Assembly: GCF_000092045.1 (NCBI RefSeq)
Contig: NC_007761.1
Span: 2,173,001-2,237,000, forward strand
DNA: 64,000 nt
Direction: 5' to 3'
Source of the DNA: Rhizobium etli CFN 42
GTDB taxonomy: Bacteria; Pseudomonadota; Alphaproteobacteria; Rhizobiales; Rhizobiaceae
Within the stretch, counting starts at the first letter, position 1. Each line of letters opens with the position of its first letter. Under the pieces are notes generated by a model, which ran no database searches, was not told the origin of the DNA, and saw nothing but the letters and a program-made list of their open reading frames with translations. This document shows positions 56,653-64,000 of the stretch, one piece after another. A program made the position numbers and the translations under genes.

Positions 56653-58751
56653 TCAGCCGCTCCTTTCTGTCGTCGATTGCCTTTCGCTTGCCGTTCGCGA
56701 TTGCGTTTATCTGCTTCCTGGTATTCAGCCTTTCGGCAATCGCGATCTATGGGCTGCAGCGCGCCCGTGATGAAATGGCAGCCTATGGCCTGCAGGCCGT
56801 CGCGAGCCTGGCCAAGGCCTCGCTTGTTTCCCGGCAAGTCTCCGACCTGGTGTCGAGCGCGCCCTTCCTGATGAACTCGACTTCGCCATACCGGGTGGCG
56901 AGCGAGAGCCGCGCTGTCGTGCTGCAGGTCGACAGCCTGCTGAAGACGGCCGAGCCTCAGGCAGGAGGCCAGGCTACGCGCGGCTTTGCGAGCACAAGGA
57001 TGGTTGAGCTTCTCGATCTTATCAGGACACAGACGCTTGTGCTGGCCAGGGACGCCGACGCCGCCCAGAATCACAAGGCTGAAGCTGCCGCGGCGCTAGG
57101 GGAGGTGGCGACCGGCAAAGGCATTGTCGATCAGGATCTTCGCCGTCAAGTGAATGGAATCGTGCAAGCGGCTTCCACGTCCGACAGTCTTTTCCAGCTC
57201 GGTGAACTTCGCAGACGATACGTGGCGGACACGACGGCCGCGCAGGGGAGAACCGAGCCCGGTTTGAGGATTTCGCCTGCCGAGCTTCAGCCGTATGAGC
57301 GCGTGTTCGAAGCTCAGACACGATACCTCTTGAACATGTTCGCCATCCGGGCGGCGGTCGCAAAGCTCCATGCGGTCTCCCGTGATCTTTCCCATGCAAC
57401 GGAGACGCAAAGTGATGCAGTTGCACGCCAATTGAACGACGATCTGCTTTCGACCTCCGATGCTTTGAGCCGGCTTCTGGTAACCGTGGCCTTGGCTTTC
57501 CTGCTCGTCCTCGTCATGGCGATTTTCTCCATCCGGTCGGTCATGCGCGTCTCACGGGGCATCGTGGCGCTGTCAAACGGCATGAATGCGCTCGCCAAGG
57601 GCGAAAATGACGTGGGTCCGCCAGCCTATCGCGGAAATGAAACCGAGCTTGTGCGTCTGTTGGACGCCTTCCGCGCCTTCAAGGACAGCGTCGATCGTGT
57701 GTCTCGCTTGAGACGCACGGCAGAAGCCGCCGCTCGCACCATCCGTTCAACCTTTCGCAATATGAACGAGGGGATTGCGCTTTTCGACAGGATGGGCCGA
57801 CCGATCACCATGAACAGGCGGATCATCGAACTGTTCGGCCATTCGGGTTCCGCGCGCAAATTGCCGCTGCGCCGGTTTGTCGAGCCGGTGCCGGAGATCG
57901 ATCCCGCCTTGCTGCCCTCCGATCCGGAGCGCGGCACCCTATTGGAACGTGCAGTCGCCCGCCATCGCACCGGCGACCAGCGGGTGATCGAGATCTCCAT
58001 GTCACGACAGCCGGAGGGCGGCATTGTTCTTCTGGCACGCGACGTCACGCTGATGGATCGACAGGAGGCGGAAGCGGCAAAGGTTCAGCGACTGGACGGC
58101 ATCATGCGCATGACGCATCAGGTGAGCCACGAAGTGGGCAACATGATCGGCATCATCACCGGCAGCCTCGGCCTTCTCGAACGTGAAACCGGCTTCAACG
58201 ATCGGCAGAAACGCAACATTGCGCGGATTCGCAAGGCTGCCGAGAGAGGACGGTCGCTGGCCGGCAGCATGCTGTCGATTGGCAGCCAGCAGCCGTTCTA
58301 TCCAAGCCCGGTGGATGTCGCCAGCCTCCTTCGCGGAATGGCCGATATCCTGGAGATCGCCGTCGGTACAAAGTGCCGTATCAAATTGGAACTGGATGCC
58401 CGCCTGCCGGTCGTATCGCTGGACGCGGCCCTCTTGGAGCAGTCCGTTCTGAACCTCTGTCTCAACGCTTCGGCAGCGATGCCGATGGGAGGCGTCATCG
58501 TAATCGGCGCGACGGCAGACCAAGATGCATTGCTGATCTCGGTAACCGACAGCGGCATAGGCATGAGCCCAGAGGTCATAGACAAAGCTTTCGAGCCCTA
58601 TTTCACCACACGAGGCGCACATGGTGGAGCAGGGCTTGGCCTCGCCATGGTTTACGGCTTCGTCCGTCAGAGTGGCGGAGAGGCATCCATCGATTCCTCT
58701 CCCGGGCAAGGAACGACTGTTAAGCTTAGCTTCCCCACAGATTTGCGCTAA
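56649..58751 (+). CDS. Membrane-bound sensor histidine kinase
   Basis: A 700-residue kinase. Two membrane helices (about 10-32 and 275-300) enclose a periplasmic domain of about 240 residues. HAMP (about 300-355), a PAS-like domain (about 375-470), HisKA with H494 in HQVSHEVGNMIG, and an HATPase domain (DSGIGMS, GGAGLGLAMVYGFV) follow. The long periplasmic part could contact a ligand-loaded binding protein, which fits its place beside an AfuA/PgtC-like gene. Start is GTG, coupled to the regulator. Its stop overlaps that of the following minus-strand gene. Confidence 0.92.
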   Translation: MISRSFLSSIAFRLPFAIAFICFLVFSLSAIAIYGLQRARDEMAAYGLQAVASLAKASLVSRQVSDLVSSAPFLMNSTSPYRVASESRAVVLQVDSLLKTAEPQAGGQATRGFASTRMVELLDLIRTQTLVLARDADAAQNHKAEAAAALGEVATGKGIVDQDLRRQVNGIVQAASTSDSLFQLGELRRRYVADTTAAQGRTEPGLRISPAELQPYERVFEAQTRYLLNMFAIRAAVAKLHAVSRDLSHATETQSDAVARQLNDDLLSTSDALSRLLVTVALAFLLVLVMAIFSIRSVMRVSRGIVALSNGMNALAKGENDVGPPAYRGNETELVRLLDAFRAFKDSVDRVSRLRRTAEAAARTIRSTFRNMNEGIALFDRMGRPITMNRRIIELFGHSGSARKLPLRRFVEPVPEIDPALLPSDPERGTLLERAVARHRTGDQRVIEISMSRQPEGGIVLLARDVTLMDRQEAEAAKVQRLDGIMRMTHQVSHEVGNMIGIITGSLGLLERETGFNDRQKRNIARIRKAAERGRSLAGSMLSIGSQQPFYPSPVDVASLLRGMADILEIAVGTKCRIKLELDARLPVVSLDAALLEQSVLNLCLNASAAMPMGGVIVIGATADQDALLISVTDSGIGMSPEVIDKAFEPYFTTRGAHGGAGLGLAMVYGFVRQSGGEASIDSSPGQGTTVKLSFPTDLR

Positions 58752-59041
58752 TTCGCATCGCCGCCGAAAATCCGGGCGAGTAGGATTCCGGTGACGAGCA
58801 TGCCGGCCGCCACGAAGATCGTATCGCCCGGCGTGCCGATATAGAGTGGCCCGATATTGGCAAACAGCAGGAATGCAATGAGGATATTCGCCCAGCCCCA
58901 CACGACATTCGCCGTCGGCGAACTGGGCATTGCAAATGGAGTGCGGAAGCGCCGGCCGCCGACGCCGTTGACGAAATGCGGGATGCCGTTGGTCAGAAAG
59001 GCGGCTGCAATGAAATGGGCGATATAGGCGATCCAGGGCAA
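58748..59041 (-). CDS. Small conserved-type membrane protein
   Basis: About 97 residues with three hydrophobic segments. It opens with LPWIAYIAHFIAAAFLTNGIPHFVNGVGGRRF and has NVVWGWANILIAFLLFANIG later; the NGIPHFVNG segment recurs in small bacterial membrane proteins of unknown role that I cannot name. The start is uncertain: no ATG fits, TTG 59041 with a close AAGG is preferred, and TTG 59134 would add 31 residues. It ends in a four-base overlap with the kinase stop. Confidence 0.6.
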   Translation of the reverse strand: MPWIAYIAHFIAAAFLTNGIPHFVNGVGGRRFRTPFAMPSSPTANVVWGWANILIAFLLFANIGPLYIGTPGDTIFVAAGMLVTGILLARIFGGDAN

Positions 59042-59109
59042 GGCCTTGTCCGTTGCTGCGAGTGGCGTCAACGGAGAATGTGGCCCGGCAATGTGATGCC
59101 GGCAAGAGG

Positions 59110-59416
59110 AGCCTGGAAAAGCGCGTTCGCGCAATATCCCGTCCCCTGGTTCACGACGAAAATCGGGTCATTGCCTTTCATCGCTGGGACGACGAGTTTC
59201 TAGTCCTGGGATCATTGAACGATGCTCTCTCCGATGACGGCTAATGGCTGCACAGCGAAAGGGTGGGGGATGGTCTTGGCAGGAGATCTTCAATACTGAC
59301 GCCGGCCAATATAGCGGCTGGACATCGGCAATCGCGGAGACAAGATCAGAACCACGGGAGAAGCGCTGCACGCCGTATTGGCTGCGTCGGGCGTGCTGGT
59401 CTTCCGCAGGCTTTGA
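59110..59416 (+). pseudogene. Decayed C-terminal remnant of a GH13-type glycosidase/branching enzyme
   Basis: Three consecutive frames together give the tail of an alpha-amylase/1,4-alpha-glucan branching-type protein: HDENRVIAFHRWDDEF...GSLND (frame from 59152), an in-frame TAA at 59242, WLHSERVGDG, then after a one-base shift near 59272 SWQEIFNTDAGQYSG, and after another shift near 59318 DIGNRGDKIRTTGEALHAV...GVLVFRRL, ending TGA 59414-59416. The rest of the gene is absent. It reads as the scar of a deleted and decayed carbohydrate-active gene. The family assignment rests on recalled motifs. Confidence 0.7.
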
Positions 59417-59434
59417 TGGGAGAGGCGGGAGCGG

Positions 59435-59623
59435 TCAGGCGAAGCCGAGCGGCAGGTTTTCCAGTTTCCTGTCGACGCCGTAATCGCGCTCATGTGACGA
59501 GCGGCGGCGGCCGCTGCGGCGCGAGGAAAGATCGATACGGTTTTCGGCGAAGATTCCGTCGGCATAGGTGCCGGTATCAGGGCAATCGGCGTCGATCTCG
59601 GGAGCAAAGATTTTCAGGATCAT
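59435..59623 (-). CDS. Small hypothetical protein (62 residues)
   Basis: A 62-residue frame opening MILKIFAPEIDADCPDTGTY, acidic at first and arginine-rich after residue 35 (RRSGRRRSSHERD). GGAGG lies seven bases upstream of the ATG at 59623, which is the main support. No signal peptide or membrane helix is seen, and no family is recognised. Confidence 0.5.
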   Translation of the reverse strand: MILKIFAPEIDADCPDTGTYADGIFAENRIDLSSRRSGRRRSSHERDYGVDRKLENLPLGFA

Positions 59624-59779
59624 CGGGGTTCCTCCACGGCGCAGCATCAACACGCGGAAAGGCCGCGTGGTTCCGATTACAGAAGCCGAATTATTAATAA
59701 ATTAACCATAATCGCCGGACCGAGAATGCGCCGCTGCCCCCGGCGCAACATGCACCCCGATCGAAATGGTATTGTCGCG

Positions 59780-59804
59780 GGAACTCCTGATCTTGCTCGC
59801 CGTT
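59780..59804 (+). promoter_or_regulatory. EcfG/RpoE2-type general stress promoter
   Basis: GGAAC (59780-59784), 16 bases, CGTT (59801-59804), an exact match to the rhizobial EcfG consensus, 27 bases before the gene start at 59832. The predicted start leaves a short leader with the strong AGGAGG site. Confidence 0.87.
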
Positions 59805-59816
59805 GATCCGGCATGA

Positions 59817-60227
<411 letters not shown>

Positions 60228-60249
60228 TCTTGATCGACCCGGCCGCCGG

Positions 60250-60269
60250 CCGCCCCCATTCGTGGGCGG
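60250..60269 (+). terminator. Hairpin after the stress gene
   Basis: CCGCCC (60250-60255) pairs with GGGCGG (60264-60269). There is no T-run, so termination is possible but not certain. Confidence 0.4.
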
Positions 60270-60396
60270 TCTAATTCGCCGCGAGCTGTTTCAGCCCGGG
60301 AAAATACTGGCAACTTGAAGTGCTTGCAGCGGCGGCGCGCTATGACCAGTGAACACGTGTTTGAGCCGTAGGAAACGCTCTTTCAATTGAGCCCCT

Positions 60397-61077
60397 TCAA
60401 GTGGGACGCTTGACCACGCACATGTTCATCTCCGACCGAACGACGAAGCCGTGGGCCGCATAGAGAGAAATGGCCGATGTGTTCGCCGCATAGGCATGCA
60501 GATAGGCGGTGTCGCCGCCGGACGCAATTTCGCCGGCCACGAAGCGGAAGAGCAGGCTGCCGAGGCCGCGCCCCTGGAAGTCGGGATGGGTGCAAAGCCC
60601 GCTGAGCTCGATAAAGCCGATCTGCCGCATGCGCTGACCGGCCATTGCCACGAGACGACCTTCTTGCCTGATGCCCCAGAAGCAGCCAAGGCTCTGCGCG
60701 CGCAACGTGAATGGACCCGGTTTGGTCAAGGTCGCCAAGTCGAGCATATCGGCGGCGTCAGCCTCTGTCAGCGGCTGGATGCGGGAATCCGAAATTTTCT
60801 CGTGAGGCCGCTCGGCAACCATTTGGGTGACCCGTGCCTCCATTAACACAACAAGACTTGGGGGAATGGCGATCTGTCCGGCCTCGACCAGAAACATCCT
60901 TTCCTCGCCTGATGGCAGTTTCTCCAGGGCGCCGAGGCTTTCCGGCGTATCGTCGGCGGAGGCCGCGAAGGGGACGATGGACGGCGGATATCGCCGTGCG
61001 TGCTGTCCGCCTTCGGCGAAATCGGCATGCGCAGTCTGCAGAGCGCTCCAGATCGGCCGGTCGAGCACATGGTTCAT
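60397..61077 (-). CDS. GNAT/FR47-like acetyltransferase
   Basis: A 226-residue protein with an N-terminal extension and a C-terminal FR47-type GNAT domain (about 95-226). The acetyl-CoA loop is present in LCTHPDFQGRGLGSLLFRF (Q/RxxGxG as QGRGLG), followed by NTSAISLYAAHGFVVR. I chose ATG 61077 over 61083: AGGAGG lies seven bases upstream and it overlaps the MarR stop (ATGA). Translation is therefore coupled to the regulator. The target is unknown; detoxification by acetylation is possible. Confidence 0.85.
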   Translation of the reverse strand: MNHVLDRPIWSALQTAHADFAEGGQHARRYPPSIVPFAASADDTPESLGALEKLPSGEERMFLVEAGQIAIPPSLVVLMEARVTQMVAERPHEKISDSRIQPLTEADAADMLDLATLTKPGPFTLRAQSLGCFWGIRQEGRLVAMAGQRMRQIGFIELSGLCTHPDFQGRGLGSLLFRFVAGEIASGGDTAYLHAYAANTSAISLYAAHGFVVRSEMNMCVVKRPT

Positions 61078-61595
61078 TGACATTCCTCCTCATTGGCGTC
61101 TGAGGGTAGGCGCGACGTCCTATTTGCGCCGCGGCGTATGAGCGGCGCCGCCGCAAGCCCGTCCTCGATTGCCGCAAGTTGCTCGAGGATCGGCCCATCG
61201 AGGTCGCCGCAGAGATCCGCAACGGCAGCCGCCACGCGCGGCCAGATCGTCATCTTCGAATGGTCGACGAGTTTCCGGCCCTCGTCGCTCAGCGACACCA
61301 GCCTGCGTCGCTGATCGTCTGTCGCCGGCTGCATATTGACGAAGCCCAATTCGAGAAGCTGGCCTATGGTCCGCGTCACGCCGGGCTGGCTGATACCCAC
61401 CGCCTGCGAAAGCTCGCCGACCGTCAGCGAGCCGGCTCGGTCGATTGCCGCCAGGAAAGGATATTGGCCGGCCTGAATGCCCACTCCGGCCTCGTCGATA
61501 ACCTGCTGCGTATCTGCCTGCAATCTTTCCCCGATGCGTCGCAACCGGCTGCCCAGACACAGAAAACCCAGTGTTCGGACCACATCCTCGACCAT
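61074..61595 (-). CDS. MarR-family transcriptional regulator
   Basis: A 173-residue winged-helix regulator. The MarR domain covers about residues 40-135, with LTVGELSQAVGISQPGVTRTIGQLLELGFV as recognition helix region and DDQRRRLVSLSDEG as wing. The C-terminus extends about 30 residues beyond the usual domain. GAGGG precedes the ATG. A palindrome (61622-61639) lies 27 bases upstream. It is transcribed with the GNAT gene that it overlaps, and lies downstream of an MFS gene on the same strand. Confidence 0.9.
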   Translation of the reverse strand: MVEDVVRTLGFLCLGSRLRRIGERLQADTQQVIDEAGVGIQAGQYPFLAAIDRAGSLTVGELSQAVGISQPGVTRTIGQLLELGFVNMQPATDDQRRRLVSLSDEGRKLVDHSKMTIWPRVAAAVADLCGDLDGPILEQLAAIEDGLAAAPLIRRGANRTSRLPSDANEEECQ

Positions 61596-61621
61596 TCCGA
61601 CCCTCTTATCTGGTCCTGTAT

Positions 61622-61639
61622 TATATAACGTGTTATGTA
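61622..61639 (-). promoter_or_regulatory. Candidate MarR operator
   Basis: ATAAC-GT-GTTAT (61625-61636) is a palindrome with perfect 5-bp arms, extended by a further TA/TA pair, in an AT-rich gap upstream of the MarR start. Position and symmetry fit autoregulation. Confidence 0.5.
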
Positions 61640-61691
61640 TTTCGACAATAGGTGAGTCCAGGGACAGGGAGCAAGAAACCGAAAATCAGCC

Positions 61692-62852
61692 TCATCGTTT
61701 CTCAGCCAACAGGAACACCCCCAAGGCGCAGCTGAGCAGGCCGAGTGATAGTGGTAGCCCTTGGTGCCCACTCAATTGCATCGCCAGTCCAGCCACGGGT
61801 GACCCCGCCATTCCGCCGATGCCCCAGGCGAAGGCGAAGGCGGCGTTGCCGGCAATCAGGGTTTGTCCAGTAAAACGCTCGCCGAGTTGGATCAGCGACA
61901 TGGTATAGAGCCCGAAAGAGACGCCGCCCCAGGCGAAAACGAGCGGCCAGATGAGCCAGGTGGAGAAAGCAACCGCCAGCAACAGGCAGCCGGTGAGGCA
62001 AACCAGGATACAGAATATCATGGTGCGCGTCGCGCCAAACCGTTCGGCCGCCCGCCCGAGCGGGATCTGCAGCACGGCATTGCCGGCGACGAAACAGGTG
62101 ATGAGCGAAGCCGTGCGTCTCTCGGCGCTGCCAAGCGCCGCTCCATAGACGGCGAACAGCGATAGCTGGATCTGCTCGAAGGCGGCGGCGGTGAAAACCG
62201 CAAGCAGCAACAGCGGCGCCAGGGCGAAGAAGCCACCGACTGACGTTGCCTCGCCTTCATCGGGCATCTCAAGAAGGCGAGGGGCAACGGCAAGCACGAT
62301 CAGGCCACAGGCAAGGAAGGCCGAGACGCCGATGATGAATGGCGGCCATCCGTCCGTGCCGGCGAAGCCGAGCGACAGCGGGCCGACTGCGAAGCCTGCC
62401 GAAACGATCGATGAATAGAGGCCGAGGATTCGGCCGCGGCGCGGTGCCGGCGTGATCGTGATCAGCCAGGTTTCGCTGATCACGTAGAGCGGATTGGCGA
62501 AGAAGCCGAGCAGAAGACGCAGCGGCATCCAGGCCCAGACCTGCTGGGTCCAGGCAATCGCGACCAGGGTAAGGGCAGCCAGGATCGAACAGAGAATGGC
62601 CAGCCGCGCCCCGCCTACGCCTCGCGAAAGCGCCGGAATGAAGGGCGCTGAGATGATGAAACCCAGCGGCGTCATCGCGGCCGAGAGGCCGATCAAGCCC
62701 GATGGTATTCCCTGCCGCTCGAGAATCAAACTCAGCAGCGGATAGGTCAGCCCCTGCGCCACCGCGAACACGGTCACCGTCGCGATGATACCCGCCATTG
62801 CGGTCCACGGGATCCGCTCCTCGGGCTGTGATGTCGTGCTTGCTTCGGCCAT
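61692..62852 (-). CDS. Major facilitator superfamily transporter
   Basis: A 386-residue membrane transporter with 12 hydrophobic spans. It has the MFS loop 2-3 region around FIPALSRGVGGARLA and a matching second-half loop around PLGRAAERFGATRT. It resembles sugar/drug efflux-type MFS (YcaD-like) rather than a specific uptake family. GAGGAT precedes the ATG. It lies upstream of the MarR-GNAT pair and diverges from the winged-helix regulator at 62967. The substrate is unknown. Confidence 0.85.
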   Translation of the reverse strand: MAEASTTSQPEERIPWTAMAGIIATVTVFAVAQGLTYPLLSLILERQGIPSGLIGLSAAMTPLGFIISAPFIPALSRGVGGARLAILCSILAALTLVAIAWTQQVWAWMPLRLLLGFFANPLYVISETWLITITPAPRRGRILGLYSSIVSAGFAVGPLSLGFAGTDGWPPFIIGVSAFLACGLIVLAVAPRLLEMPDEGEATSVGGFFALAPLLLLAVFTAAAFEQIQLSLFAVYGAALGSAERRTASLITCFVAGNAVLQIPLGRAAERFGATRTMIFCILVCLTGCLLLAVAFSTWLIWPLVFAWGGVSFGLYTMSLIQLGERFTGQTLIAGNAAFAFAWGIGGMAGSPVAGLAMQLSGHQGLPLSLGLLSCALGVFLLAEKR

Positions 62853-62966
62853 GCAGATATCCTCGTGTCGGTCAGGTCTGACGAATTCTGCGGGACAGCG
62901 GAAGCGGCGTAATTAAGCCTTGCCAAAACGTTCTCAAAAACTTCCAAACGGACTATAGATTCGCTT

Positions 62967-64000
62967 ATGCAGGGATCGCGCTTTGCCTTTGGTCCGTTCG
63001 TGCTTGATCCGGATGCTGGAACGCTGCTTCGGAACGACAACCCCGTTGCTGTCAGCCACCGCGGGCTGAAGCTGCTTGCGGCGCTGGTCGGGCGACCAGG
63101 CGAAATCCTTGCCAAGACCAAGCTGATGGACGCCGCCTGGCCAGGCCTGACGGTCGAGGAAGGCAACCTTACCGTCCAGATCGCACAGCTACGCAAGCTG
63201 CTCGGCCCGTCCTCCGGCGGCGGTGAATGGATCGCAACGGTTCCGCGCATCGGCTACCGCTTCACGGGCGCCGTGCATCGGCTGGGCGGCGTGAGGCGAA
63301 AAATCTTGCCGCTGCCTGATAAACCGTCGATCGCTGTGCTGCCCTTCCTGAATATCGGCAACGATCCCGAACAGGAATCCTTCGCGGACGGGCTGACGGA
63401 AGACCTTATCACCGACCTCTCCAGGATGCCCGGCCTGTTCGTCATCGCCCGCAACTCGGTCTTCGCCTACAAGGGCAAGGGGATCGAGGTGCAGAGGATC
63501 GCCGAGGAGCTCGGTGTGCGCTACCTGCTCGAGGGCAGTGCAAGGCGTGCCGCCGGGCGCGTGCGCATCAACGCCAAGATGATCGATGCGGCGAGCGGCG
63601 ATCATCTCTGGGCGGAACGATTCGACCGCAGCCTGGACAACATCTTCGCCGTTCAGGACGAGGTGACGGCCAAGATCGTCGAGGCGCTGCTCGGCCGCCT
63701 GCGAGCACCGCCGCCGCGCAATCGGCCGAAAAGCCTCGAGGCCTATGATCTCTGCGTGCGGGCGCGCAAGCTGATGGACGATTCCCCGCAGGCGGCTGAG
63801 GAAGCACATTTGATGCTGGCGCGCGCAGTCGACCTCGACCCGGACTATGCCGAGGCCTATCGCTGGCTTGCCATGAACCACTGGATGGGATGGGTCCATA
63901 GCGGCGGGCCAACGGAATCGAACCGCGACGTTGCTTTGCAGCTGGCGCGCAAGGCTGTTGCGATCGATCCCAATGATGCCGGCTGCCGTTGGGTCCTTGC
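62967..64000 (+). CDS. Winged-helix / TolB-like / TPR regulator, 3' end beyond the window
   Basis: The frame is open from ATG 62967 to the window end (344 residues). Residues 1-102 form an OmpR/CadC-type winged helix (FGPFVLDPDAGTLL, VPRIGYRF). Residues about 117-235 match the FlgO/TolB-like domain found in so-called adenylate-cyclase-like regulators (IAVLPFLNIGNDPEQESFADGLTEDL, then LLEGSARRAAGRVRIN). TPR-like repeats begin near residue 250 (AVDLDPDYAEAYRWLA, KAVAIDPNDAG). No cyclase domain is visible. The start has no clear ribosome site. Targets are unknown. Confidence 0.85.
   Translation, partial: MQGSRFAFGPFVLDPDAGTLLRNDNPVAVSHRGLKLLAALVGRPGEILAKTKLMDAAWPGLTVEEGNLTVQIAQLRKLLGPSSGGGEWIATVPRIGYRFTGAVHRLGGVRRKILPLPDKPSIAVLPFLNIGNDPEQESFADGLTEDLITDLSRMPGLFVIARNSVFAYKGKGIEVQRIAEELGVRYLLEGSARRAAGRVRINAKMIDAASGDHLWAERFDRSLDNIFAVQDEVTAKIVEALLGRLRAPPPRNRPKSLEAYDLCVRARKLMDDSPQAAEEAHLMLARAVDLDPDYAEAYRWLAMNHWMGWVHSGGPTESNRDVALQLARKAVAIDPNDAGCRWVL

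Noticed and set aside
62967..64000. Class III adenylate cyclase
   Set aside because: Such proteins are often named so, but the visible part has only a winged helix, a TolB-like domain and TPR repeats, with no cyclase catalytic domain.

Overview
The window looks like chromosomal DNA of a fast-growing rhizobium, most likely Rhizobium of the etli/leguminosarum group. The evidence is a GC-rich alphaproteobacterial gene set, phosphatidylcholine synthase, paired glnB-glnA behind a sigma-54 promoter, a GAAC-N7-GAAC LexA box, EcfG-type stress promoters, and an unusual number of solute importers. The species is inference. No rRNA, tRNA, CRISPR array, phage or insertion sequence was seen.

Layout. 1-249: no gene, but a possible structured RNA. 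250-1969: phosphatidylcholine synthase and a quinone oxidoreductase. 2009-6698: a BMP/Med-type (nucleoside-like) ABC importer. 6844-12216: a complete YtfQRT-YjfF (galactofuranose-type) importer followed by its likely FadR-type regulator. 12300-16439: glmU, glmS and a DUF502 membrane protein. 16436-22923: recG, sdhE, mfd and an OsmC protein. 22939-26038 (minus): a frameshifted GrpB-family gene, a FrnE-like thioredoxin-fold protein and a YejA-like binding protein. 26326-31362: an IalB-like protein, hspQ, glnA, glnB and the NAD(P)H-hydrate repair enzyme. 31368-37108: DUF72, GNAT, uvrA, ssb and MarC. 37346-45109: gyrA, three very small membrane-protein genes, coaD, two cyclophilins, queA and tgt. 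45112-49183 (minus): an acyltransferase, a secreted DUF4864 protein, a ketoacyl synthase with an HxlR regulator, and a Nudix hydrolase. 49323-58751: an AfuABC-like importer with two binding proteins, an IMPase-family phosphatase and a divergent two-component system. 58748-64000: small accessory genes, a decayed glycosidase remnant, a stress-regulated gene, a MarR/GNAT/MFS set and the start of a winged-helix/TPR regulator cut by the window end.

How the parts work together. GlmS and GlmU make UDP-GlcNAc for the envelope. RecG, Mfd, UvrA, SSB and GyrA cover repair and DNA topology; uvrA and ssb diverge from one LexA box whose first half-site lies in the ssb -10 hexamer. GlnB and GlnA are nitrogen control and assimilation. 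QueA and Tgt make queuosine tRNA, but this Tgt lacks two of the four usual zinc ligands. The most distinctive accessory module is 49323-58751. Its two binding proteins align residue for residue and share an HD...GYE motif of the sugar-phosphate-binding AfuA type. With the phosphatase and the dedicated kinase/regulator, they suggest import, sensing and dephosphorylation of a phosphorylated carbohydrate rather than iron uptake. Two EcfG-type general stress promoters are visible, one ahead of two tiny single-span membrane proteins between gyrA and coaD.
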